From assembly GCA_030149025.1 (NCBI GenBank), contig JASBSH010000019.1:1-13060 (forward strand): a DNA stretch of 13,060 nucleotides, read 5' to 3'. Within the stretch, counting starts at the first letter, position 1, and each line of letters begins with the position of its first letter. Source of the stretch: Actinomycetales bacterium (GTDB taxonomy: Bacteria > Actinomycetota > Actinomycetes > Actinomycetales > BWSM-131). This document shows positions 6,227-12,688 of this stretch, one piece after another. Below the pieces are notes generated by a model. That model ran no database searches and was not told the origin of the DNA. It was given only the letters and a program-made list of their open reading frames with translations. A program made the position numbers and the translations under genes.

Positions 6227-6757
6227 ATGTCCCTGTACCTGTTCGAGATTGTCCCTGCGGTCACGACCAAGGAGTCGGCAACCCAGATCATCGAAGCTGT
6301 CACGACGGCGGCTGCGACGGCCGGGGCCGAGGTCGTCGAGAGCCAGGTGACGGCAGGACAACAGCGCATCTTCGTCGTCATCGAAGGCAACAGCGACCTG
6401 GGCCTCGAGAACGCCATCCCCTCAGCTGTCGGCGACCGTGCCGAGCAATTGACCGGTCCGGACGAGGTACGCCTGGTCGGCGCCGAACTCGAGGAGATCA
6501 AGAAGTTGCGCAAGGGCGCCGGCTACCTCGTCGAATGGGACCTACCGGCGGAGATCGACATGGAGACCTACCTCGCACGGAAGAAGGCCAACTCACCCAA
6601 GTACGCCGAAGTGCCCGACGTCAGCTTCCTGCGGACCTATGTTCGCGAAGACACGATCAAGTGCCTGTGCTTCTACGACGCCCCGGACGAGGCGGCCGTG
6701 CGGCGAGCACGTGAGGTGGTCAGCACGCCCGTCGACCGCCTCCACGAGCTGGGCTAG
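6227..6757 (+). CDS. DUF4242 domain protein (SCO4226-type nickel-binding family)
   Basis: The ATG at 6227 has AAAGGA about six bases upstream and is preferred over the in-frame ATG at 6212, giving 176 aa. The C-terminal half (about 99-176) fits DUF4242, with YLVEWDLP, then FLRTYVREDTIKCLCFYDAP (134-153) and STPVDRLHEL. The N-terminal half (MSLYLFEIVP to about 90) looks like a second, diverged copy of the same alpha/beta fold. No signal peptide is seen. Streptomyces SCO4226 of this family binds nickel; the cellular role is not established. It stands first among the intact genes of the operon, with its stop five bases before the flavoprotein start, so a part in organosulfur use is likely but undefined. 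Confidence 0.75.
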   Translation: MSLYLFEIVPAVTTKESATQIIEAVTTAAATAGAEVVESQVTAGQQRIFVVIEGNSDLGLENAIPSAVGDRAEQLTGPDEVRLVGAELEEIKKLRKGAGYLVEWDLPAEIDMETYLARKKANSPKYAEVPDVSFLRTYVREDTIKCLCFYDAPDEAAVRRAREVVSTPVDRLHELG

Positions 6758-6762
6758 CCGGC

Positions 6763-7812
6763 GTGGTGGACCTGCTTGCGGAACCGCTGCTGGACTATCC
6801 CCAGCGGAGTGACGTTCTGACCAGGTCTCGGGGGTCCGCGGCTGCGGTCGACGCCGGTCAGGCGTCGCCCTTCGAGTTGATCCACTACCTGGGCAAGTGC
6901 GGCCTGCTGGAACTGGGCCGGAACGGGGCCTGGTTGCCGATGGCCGCTGTCGTCCATGACATTGCGTCGCAATGCCTCGCCACCGCGTTCTCGGTGTGGG
7001 GCCATCGGATGGCCATGGCGTATCACGATGCTGTCGGAGCCGCGCCCCCTTCGGGCACCGTCAGCGGTCGGGTTCCGGCAGTCTCCGCGATGGCTCCGGC
7101 CTTCAAGGCTGCGGCCGGGATCGGCGATATCCCCGTCCACGCCCGCAGCGTGGACGGCGGCCTGGTCATCAATGGCACGATCCCTTGGGCCTCGAACGTG
7201 TGTGAGGACGCCAGCATCGTGCTACCGGTCGTTCGCACCGGTCCGGGCGGCCGAACACCGCTGATCGTGCGGACGACGGTGGGGGCCACCGGATTGAGTG
7301 CCCGGCATCTGGAGGACCTGCTGGCCCTGAACGCCACCCGCTCAGCGTCATTGGAGTACACGGACGTCCTCGTCCCTGCCGAGGATGTCCTCACCGAGGA
7401 CGTACCCGGTTTCCTGGCTGCCGTCAGAGGACCCTTCTTGCTGCTGCAGTCCGCCTTCTGCCTGGGGCTGTCCGCTGCGGCACTGAGATCTGCCGTTGAG
7501 CGGCTCACCGGGGTGAACACGGTCTTCACGGCGGATGCGCGCGAGGCCATGGCCGAATACACCCGCCTGCGCAGCGACCTGGTCGCCATGTCGAAGGCAC
7601 CCGGTGCGCAGACCGAGCATGCGCTGCTGCGCCTTCGACTCGACAGCGGCGCACTGACCGGCACCACGACTCGTCTGGAGGCAGCCGTGGTCGGCGGCCG
7701 TGGGTACAAGGCCACGTCGCCGACGGCACGACGACTGCGCGAAGCCGCTTTTCTGCCTGTCCAATCACCCACGGAAGGACACCTGCGATGGCAGCTCCAG
7801 CACTCAGGGTGA
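6763..7812 (+). CDS. Acyl-CoA dehydrogenase-fold flavoprotein, possible DszC/SfnB-type monooxygenase
   Basis: The 349-aa product has the middle beta-domain motif GTIPWASN (138-145), the VPAEDVL segment (204-210) and the C-terminal signature GGRGYKATSP...REAAFLPVQSPTE (311-338) of the acyl-CoA dehydrogenase superfamily. Members encoded beside sulfonate-type ABC transporters are often reduced-flavin monooxygenases that cleave C-S bonds or oxidise sulfur (DszC, SfnB), rather than beta-oxidation enzymes. It is somewhat shorter than classic members (about 380-400 aa). The start is a GTG at 6763 (or 6766) with only a weak ribosome binding site, so coupling to the gene before it is likely. Its 3' end overlaps the ATPase start by 25 bases. 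No flavin reductase gene is in view, so reduced flavin would have to come from elsewhere. The substrate is unknown. Confidence 0.78.
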   Translation: MVDLLAEPLLDYPQRSDVLTRSRGSAAAVDAGQASPFELIHYLGKCGLLELGRNGAWLPMAAVVHDIASQCLATAFSVWGHRMAMAYHDAVGAAPPSGTVSGRVPAVSAMAPAFKAAAGIGDIPVHARSVDGGLVINGTIPWASNVCEDASIVLPVVRTGPGGRTPLIVRTTVGATGLSARHLEDLLALNATRSASLEYTDVLVPAEDVLTEDVPGFLAAVRGPFLLLQSAFCLGLSAAALRSAVERLTGVNTVFTADAREAMAEYTRLRSDLVAMSKAPGAQTEHALLRLRLDSGALTGTTTRLEAAVVGGRGYKATSPTARRLREAAFLPVQSPTEGHLRWQLQHSG

Positions 7813-8507
7813 AAGGTGCCTGCAGGACGTATGAGGCAGCCGCCGGCCCGGCCCTGGACCACGTTGACATGGTCCTGGATCGGGGCGAAGTGCTGGCAGT
7901 GCTCGGCCCCAGCGGCAGCGGCAAGTCAACCCTGCTGCGCGCCATCGCCGGCCTCGAGCCCTTGGACTCGGGCAGCATCGAGTTCGAGAACCCTGACGAA
8001 CGACTTGCCGTGGTGTTCCAGAATGCTGCGCTTTTCCCTTGGCTGTCCGTCCGCGAGAACGTCGCCATTGGCGGCCGGTATCGACGCAACCGGGACCGCT
8101 ACAGCCGTCAGCACGTGGAGGAACTGCTCTCCATCCTGGGGCTCGTGGAGCACGCGGATTCCTACCCGGATGAACTCTCCGGCGGGCAGGCACAACGGGC
8201 CGCCGTTGGCCGTGCCCTCGCCATCCGCCCTGACATCCTGCTGCTCGACGAGCCGTTCAGCGCCCTGGATCCCGCTCTGCGCACCATCCTGCAGTCCTGG
8301 CTCCGTGACTTGATCGACCGTCTGCAGCTCACCGCCGTGATCGTCACCCACGACGTGGATGAGGCCATCGCTCTGGGTGACCGGATCGGGTTCTTCGCCG
8401 GCCCCAAGGGATTCACCCGTCAGTGGACGACGACCCACGGCTCCCCCGCACGCAAGGACATCCTGGCGCATTACGCCTCGCGGGACAGCGAAGCGGTGAG
8501 TGTCTGA
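7788..8507 (+). CDS. ABC transporter ATPase, SsuB/TauB/NrtD-like
   Basis: The 239-aa product contains every nucleotide-binding motif: Walker A GPSGSGKST (40-48), Q-loop VVFQNAALFPW (Gln78), signature LSGGQAQR (130-137), Walker B ILLLDEPFSALD (150-161) and the switch His188 in IVTHDVDEA. The ALFPWLSVRENV segment is typical of the nitrate/sulfonate/taurine importer subfamily. The ATG has GGAAGGA eight bases upstream and lies inside the end of the flavoprotein gene, so they are translationally coupled. It drives import by the binding protein and permease that follow. The subfamily is clear; the ligand is not. Confidence 0.92.
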   Translation: MAAPALRVKGACRTYEAAAGPALDHVDMVLDRGEVLAVLGPSGSGKSTLLRAIAGLEPLDSGSIEFENPDERLAVVFQNAALFPWLSVRENVAIGGRYRRNRDRYSRQHVEELLSILGLVEHADSYPDELSGGQAQRAAVGRALAIRPDILLLDEPFSALDPALRTILQSWLRDLIDRLQLTAVIVTHDVDEAIALGDRIGFFAGPKGFTRQWTTTHGSPARKDILAHYASRDSEAVSV

Positions 8508-8509
8508 CC

Positions 8510-9658
8510 ATGCTGAATCGCCGCACGCTCTTGGGAGGCGCGCTCGGAGCTGCAGTCTCTGGCACTGCGTGGCTGGCCGGCTCCGCGGTCGCGGGGACCC
8601 GGCCTCCGTCCAGCGAGGAACCGATCAGGATCGGCTACCTGCCGATCACGGATGCGACGCCGTTGCTCATCGCCCACCAACGAGGTCTCTATCGCCGGGC
8701 CGGCGCCCCGGTGGCCGATCCGATCCGGTTCAGGTCCTGGGCATCACTGTCTGAAGCGTTCATCGTGGGGGAGGTCGACGTCATCCACCTCTTGATGCCG
8801 ATGGCCCTTTACATGCGGTTCGACCTGCGTGCCGATGTGAAGGTCGTCGCCTGGAACCACGTCAACGGTTCCGCGTTGACGGTCCGTCGAGACATCGACC
8901 GCCTGGAACAACTCGCCGGGGAGACCGTGGCCATCCCGGCATGGTGGTCAATCCACAACATCATCTTGCAGAAGATGCTCCGCGCCCGCGGCCTGACGCC
9001 GGCGATCCGCGTAACACCGTCTGCTTCCCAGGGAACGGTCGCGCTCCTGCCAATGGCGCCAGCCGACATGCTCCCGGCGCTGCACAACGGGGTGATCGGC
9101 GGTTATGTCGTCGCCGACCCGTTCAATGCTGCTGCTGAGATCAAAGGCGTGGGCAAGATCCATCGCTTCCTGGGCGATGTCTGGCGGGACCACGCCTGCT
9201 GCGTCACTGTCATGCGCGGCGAGCTGCTCCGCAACCGGGCTGCAGAGGCGGCAGCCTTCATCGATGCCCTCGTCTCAGCGCAGCTCTTCAGTCGCGAATA
9301 CCGAGTGCGGAGCGCAACGGCATTGGCGGACGGATATCTGCCGCAGACGTCATCGGCCATCGAACGGGCGCTCACCTATCCAGCAAGTGACTACGCGTCC
9401 GCGCTGCGCAACCCGGGGTGGCGCGGTGAACGCCTCGACTTCATGCCTTACCCGTACCCGTCCTTCACCCAGGAACTCGTCACCAGCATGCGGGACACGG
9501 TGGTGGACACCTCCACGACTTTCATGCGCAGCCTGGACCCGTCGACGGCTCACACCCGGTTGGTCGACGATTCCATGGTGCTGCGCAGCATTGCTTCCCG
9601 CGGCGGCCTCGCGGTGTTCGGCTCGCCGGCGACCCGGACGGAGTACATCAGCGCATGA
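8510..9658 (+). CDS. ABC transporter substrate-binding protein, SsuA/TauA-like, with Tat-type signal
   Basis: The ATG lies two bases after the ATPase stop and gives 382 aa. The N-terminus has a twin-arginine motif (NRRTLLGG, residues 3-10), a hydrophobic core and a plausible cleavage site after Ala28 (GSAVA-GT). The mature part begins IRIGYLPITDATPLLIAHQRGLY, the usual first strand and helix of NMT1/SsuA-type binding proteins, and ends with a YPYPSFTQELV...LVDDSMVLRSI segment, also typical. No lipobox cysteine is present, so this is not a standard Gram-positive lipoprotein. The likely ligand is an organosulfur compound, given the operon, but nitrate, taurine and thiamine-precursor binders share the fold. 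Confidence 0.87.
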   Translation: MLNRRTLLGGALGAAVSGTAWLAGSAVAGTRPPSSEEPIRIGYLPITDATPLLIAHQRGLYRRAGAPVADPIRFRSWASLSEAFIVGEVDVIHLLMPMALYMRFDLRADVKVVAWNHVNGSALTVRRDIDRLEQLAGETVAIPAWWSIHNIILQKMLRARGLTPAIRVTPSASQGTVALLPMAPADMLPALHNGVIGGYVVADPFNAAAEIKGVGKIHRFLGDVWRDHACCVTVMRGELLRNRAAEAAAFIDALVSAQLFSREYRVRSATALADGYLPQTSSAIERALTYPASDYASALRNPGWRGERLDFMPYPYPSFTQELVTSMRDTVVDTSTTFMRSLDPSTAHTRLVDDSMVLRSIASRGGLAVFGSPATRTEYISA

Positions 9659-9687
9659 ACCATCACAGAGCGTGGACGATCTCATGA
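9655..9687 (+). CDS. Possible 10-codon leader ORF overlapping the binding-protein stop and permease start
   Basis: An ATG at 9655 overlaps the binding-protein stop (ATGA) and reads MNHHRAWTIS to a TGA at 9685-9687, which itself overlaps the permease ATG (ATGA). The peptide closely resembles the permease N-terminus MTHHTTWTTQ. Ribosomes could pass from the binding protein through this mini-ORF to the permease by two successive ATGA couplings. It is too short to be called on coding statistics. Confidence 0.35.
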   Translation: MNHHRAWTIS

Positions 9688-9712
9688 CCCATCACACGAC
9701 GTGGACGACGCA
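9655..9712 (+). repeat. 29-bp tandem duplication at the permease start
   Basis: Unit 1 (9655-9683) and unit 2 (9684-9712) match at 21 of 29 positions, including 21 of the first 25. Both begin with ATGA and share CCATCACA and CGTGGACGA. Because 29 is not a multiple of three, the two start codons lie in different frames. Confidence 0.6.
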
Positions 9713-10514
9713 AGCACCCGCACGCAGTACGGGCGCCCGAGCGCGCACCACCGCCGCGGGTTCCGGGATCCGGAAGAACCTGGGCCTCGGGACGTTGGGG
9801 GCCGCCACGGCGATCGGCCTCTGGTGGATCTTCACCCACACTGCCGGGCAGGACAATCCATTGATTCAGGCATTCGTGCCCGAACGCGTTCCAGCAGCCC
9901 TGTTCGCGCTGCTGGAGCGAGACGTTCTGCTCGCCGATGCCTGGGCAAGTCTGCGTCGGCTCATGGCCGGCATGGCCGTGGCTGCTGTCCTCGGCATCGG
10001 CGTCGGGATCCTCATCGGCTCCTCGCAGACCCTGGACAGACTGAGTTCGCCCGTCGTGCAGTTCCTGCGCATGATCTCCCCGCTGTCCTGGGCGCCCGTG
10101 GCCGTTGCACTGTTCGGGGTCGGAGACGCGCCGGTCTTCTTCCTCGTCGCGGCGGCCGCCGTGTGGCCCATCGTCATCAACACCGCCCTCGGGGTGCGCT
10201 CCATCGACCCATACCACTGGCGGGTGGGGCAGACTCTCGGCGCCAGTCGCTTCGAAGCGGTACGCACCGTCCTGATCCCGGCAATCCGCGCCCATGTCAT
10301 GACGGGCGTCCGGGTGGCCCTGGGCATCGCCTGGGTGGTGCTCGTGCCCGCCGAGATGCTGGGCGTCGGCAGCGGTCTCGGCTACGAGATCCTGAATGCC
10401 AGGGACCGGCTGGCCTATGACGAGATGCTCGTGGTGATCCTCACCATCGGCGTGCTGGGCATCATTCTAGACTTGCTGACCCGGATCCTGTTGCTCGACC
10501 GCCGCCGACGCTGA
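9684..10514 (+). CDS. ABC transporter permease, SsuC/TauC-like
   Basis: The 276-aa membrane protein has about six hydrophobic segments (near residues 37-51, 96-113, 130-146, 151-168, 208-222 and 248-268). It carries the EAA-type cytoplasmic loop GQTLGASRFEAVRTVLIPAI (182-201), which docks on the ATPase. MISPLSWAPVAVALFGVGD is typical of the sulfonate/taurine/nitrate permease family. The N-terminal 30 residues are Ala/Thr/Arg-rich and poorly conserved, and the ATG sits in a short tandem duplication. The open frame extends upstream to 9105, but that part shadows the binding-protein gene. It completes the importer. Confidence 0.9.
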   Translation: MTHHTTWTTQAPARSTGARARTTAAGSGIRKNLGLGTLGAATAIGLWWIFTHTAGQDNPLIQAFVPERVPAALFALLERDVLLADAWASLRRLMAGMAVAAVLGIGVGILIGSSQTLDRLSSPVVQFLRMISPLSWAPVAVALFGVGDAPVFFLVAAAAVWPIVINTALGVRSIDPYHWRVGQTLGASRFEAVRTVLIPAIRAHVMTGVRVALGIAWVVLVPAEMLGVGSGLGYEILNARDRLAYDEMLVVILTIGVLGIILDLLTRILLLDRRRR

Positions 10515-10557
10515 CGCGGCCCGAACCACACCATGTCCCGTTCGAAGGAGGCACCTC

Positions 10558-10764
10558 ATGTGCGAGAAACCGACGGATTCCCCGGTGAAATCCACGCTGA
10601 CCTACCGACTGCTCACGGGCCCAGATGACCGGGCCTTCTGTGAACGGGTGTCCGCGGCACTGCGAGAGGGATACGAACTCCACGGCAGTCCGTCGCTGAC
10701 CTTTGACGGTGACCGCGTGATCGTAGCCCAGGCAGTCATCCGGAAGTCCGACGATGACCGGTGA
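10558..10764 (+). CDS. DUF1737 domain protein, 68 aa
   Basis: The short product contains YRLLTGPDDRAFCERVSAAL (16-35) and then GYELHGSPSLTFDGDRVIVAQAVI (38-61), the whole DUF1737 domain. It has the strongest ribosome binding site of the operon (AAGGAGG, 10545-10551, six bases before the ATG), which suggests it is made in quantity. Its function is unknown in general. Its end overlaps the rhodanese start by 11 bases. The setting between a sulfonate-type importer and sulfur-transfer enzymes suggests a small accessory protein for sulfur handling; that is inference. Confidence 0.85.
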   Translation: MCEKPTDSPVKSTLTYRLLTGPDDRAFCERVSAALREGYELHGSPSLTFDGDRVIVAQAVIRKSDDDR

Positions 10765-11155
10765 GCCAAACGTGGGCTACGCAGGTGACCTCACCGTCGA
10801 GCAAGCGGCGGAACGCGTCCGGGGCGGGGCAGTGCTGGTGGACATCCGTTCGGCGCAGGAATGGGAACAGGTGGGCGTCCCGGTGACCGAAGACCTCGGA
10901 GATCCCGCCGTGTTCGTTGAATGGAACGACAGCGGCGGCAGCCGGAACCCGCACTTCCTGGAGGAGATCGCGCCGCTGGAGGGCCGGGAGATCATATTCC
11001 TCTGCCGCTCCGGCCGGCGTTCCGTAGCGGCTGCCGAGTACGCCAGTGCAGCGGGCCACACTGCCTACAGCGTCCTCGGCGGTTTCGAGGCGCCGGGCGG
11101 GTGGCTGGACCGCGAGTTGCCATGGAGCAAGGTTCAAGTGAGAAGGTCCACGTGA
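10754..11155 (+). CDS. Rhodanese-like sulfurtransferase, single domain
   Basis: The 133-aa product is one rhodanese domain: LVDIRSAQEWEQVGVP (28-43), FVEWND, then IIFLCRSGRRS with the sulfur-carrying Cys84 in a CRSGRRS active-site loop, and AYSVLGGFEAPGGW near the end. A six-residue loop beginning with the Cys is standard for sulfane-sulfur transfer. GGAAG lies seven bases before the ATG. It overlaps DUF1737 upstream by 11 bases and the metZ GTG downstream by four (GTGA), so all three are translationally coupled. It may accept sulfane sulfur from the desulfurised substrate and help deliver it as sulfide to MetZ. No signal peptide, so cytoplasmic. Confidence 0.9.
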   Translation: MTGEPNVGYAGDLTVEQAAERVRGGAVLVDIRSAQEWEQVGVPVTEDLGDPAVFVEWNDSGGSRNPHFLEEIAPLEGREIIFLCRSGRRSVAAAEYASAAGHTAYSVLGGFEAPGGWLDRELPWSKVQVRRST

Positions 11156-12381
11156 GTTTGGAGACATCAGGCGAGGAGCAGGCCGGCGCTTCTCCCGCAC
11201 CGGACTGGGACCAGCAGACGCTGGCGGTACGTGGCGGGATCAACCGCACGCCCTTCCAGGAGACGTCGGAGGCGCTGTTCCTGACCTCGGGATACGTGTT
11301 CGACTCGGCGGAGGCCGCCGAAGCGGCCTTCAACGGTGAAGTGGAGCGCTTCGTCTACTCCAGGTACGGCAACCCGACTATCGCAGCCTTCCAGGAGAGA
11401 CTGCGGTTGCTCGAAGGCGCAGAGGCCTGCTTCGCGACGTCGACCGGCATGTCGGCCGTCTTCACGGCCCTCGGGGCACTGCTTGCCGCCGGTGACAGGG
11501 TGGTCGCCGCCCGAAGCCTCTTCGGGTCCTGCTTCGCGATCCTCAACGAGATCCTGCCCCGGTGGGGTGTGCAGACCGTCTTCGTGGACGGTCATGACCT
11601 GGCGCAGTGGGAACGGGCACTGGCCACGCCCGCCACGGCCGTCTTCTTCGAGTCGCCGTCGAATCCGCTCCAGGAGCTGGTGGACATCCGGGCCGTCGTG
11701 CAGCTGGCCCACGCCGCGGGCGCGCAAGTCGTGGTCGACAACGTCTTCGCCACCCCGTTGCTGCAGCGCGCCACGGATCTGGGCGCCGACGTCGTGGTGT
11801 ATTCCGGTACCAAGCACATCGACGGGCAGGGTCGGGTCCTCGGTGGGGCAGTACTGGGACGTCGGGACTTCGTCGACGGTCCGGTGCGGCACCTGATGCG
11901 GCACACCGGCCCATCACTGAGTCCGTTCAATGCCTGGACCCTCCTCAAGGGGCTGGAAACCATGGCACTTCGGGTCAACTATTCGACGGCGTCCGCTTTG
12001 AAGATCGCCACGTGGCTGGAGGGCCAGCCGGGTGTTCGTCGGGTGATCTACCCGTTCCTGGAATCCCACCCGCAGTATGAGCTCGCCCGTCGCCAGATGA
12101 GCGGCGGCGGCACCGTGGTCACGTTCGAGCTGGACCCCGGGACCGGCCGGGCGAAAGACGCGGCCTTCCGACTGATCGACGGACTGCGCATGGTGGATAT
12201 CTCCAACAATCTGGGCGACACGAAGTCCCTGATCACCCATCCGGCCACCACGACGCACCGGGCCATGGGCGCGGAGGGCCGTGAGGCCATCGGCCTCGGC
12301 GACGGCGTCGTCAGGATGTCCGTCGGCCTGGAGGCAACCGATGACCTGATCTCCGACCTGGACCGCGCCCTTCACCGCTGA
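11152..12381 (+). CDS. metZ: O-succinylhomoserine sulfhydrylase MetZ
   Basis: This 409-aa PLP enzyme of the Cys/Met metabolism family joins O-succinylhomoserine and sulfide to give homocysteine, the direct sulfhydrylation route to methionine. VYSRYGNPT (68-76), Asp196 in VVVDNVFATPLL and the Schiff-base Lys221 in VVYSGTKHIDGQGR are all present. RLIDGLRMVDISNNLGDTKS and HPATTTHRAMG near the C-terminus are typical, and the whole sequence reads very much like mycobacterial MetZ. GTG 11152 has GAAGG five bases upstream and overlaps the rhodanese stop, so it is preferred over the ATG at 11122, which would add ten residues. It closes the SAM-riboswitch operon, fitting methionine supply. Confidence 0.93.
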   Translation: MSLETSGEEQAGASPAPDWDQQTLAVRGGINRTPFQETSEALFLTSGYVFDSAEAAEAAFNGEVERFVYSRYGNPTIAAFQERLRLLEGAEACFATSTGMSAVFTALGALLAAGDRVVAARSLFGSCFAILNEILPRWGVQTVFVDGHDLAQWERALATPATAVFFESPSNPLQELVDIRAVVQLAHAAGAQVVVDNVFATPLLQRATDLGADVVVYSGTKHIDGQGRVLGGAVLGRRDFVDGPVRHLMRHTGPSLSPFNAWTLLKGLETMALRVNYSTASALKIATWLEGQPGVRRVIYPFLESHPQYELARRQMSGGGTVVTFELDPGTGRAKDAAFRLIDGLRMVDISNNLGDTKSLITHPATTTHRAMGAEGREAIGLGDGVVRMSVGLEATDDLISDLDRALHR

Positions 12382-12688
12382 CTCCGACACCGTCGTGTTG
12401 CGCCGAGCATGCCTTGCCGACGGTGCGCACGCGTTGAGTCGGTCGGGCGACGCTGCCTTGACCTGTTGTGTCTCGGCGGGTATCACACCGGGAATTCGAC
12501 CGTTGACCGCCGTCACGGCGATGTGAGGCCGCTGTTCCTGCCATGTGGCCGCTTGGGCCGCTTCGGAGATGTGGGGAGACAGCCATCGGCGCCAGCAGGC
12601 CACCAAACTCCTCGCCGACCGCGACCGGCACCAGTGCCGAGGACGGGGCGTCAAACGCACGATCGTCCAGGACGCCGCTTCGTGCTAA
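12382..12688 (+). other. Intergenic stretch with no recognised gene
   Basis: About 300 bp between metZ and the second esterase copy. Short open frames exist on both strands, for example from an ATG near 12567 to the TAA at 12685-12687, but none has a recognisable motif or clear ribosome binding site. It ends exactly where homology to copy 1 starts. It could be a remnant of a lost gene or mobile element; I see no terminal inverted repeats. Confidence 0.4.
12388..12425 (+). terminator. Inverted repeat after metZ, possible terminator
   Basis: CACCGTCG (12388-12395) and CGACGGTG (12418-12425) are perfect 8-bp arms around a 22-base loop, starting six bases after the metZ stop. No T tract follows, and the loop is long, so the call is tentative. 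Confidence 0.3.

Noticed and set aside
7023..7862. 279-aa minus-strand frame opposite the flavoprotein
   Set aside because: Antisense shadow; the plus-strand frame carries acyl-CoA dehydrogenase signatures.
9105..9683. Upstream extension of the permease open frame
   Set aside because: It overlaps the binding-protein gene in another frame and is not hydrophobic or permease-like; the permease starts at 9684.
11914..12660. Long minus-strand open frame opposite the end of metZ
   Set aside because: Most of it is the antisense of metZ, it has no recognisable motif, and such frames are common in high-GC DNA.
5588..12688. Idea of a composite transposon carrying the sulfur operon
   Set aside because: The flanking repeats are esterase genes, and I see no transposase, terminal inverted repeats or target duplication; recombination is the simpler mechanism.
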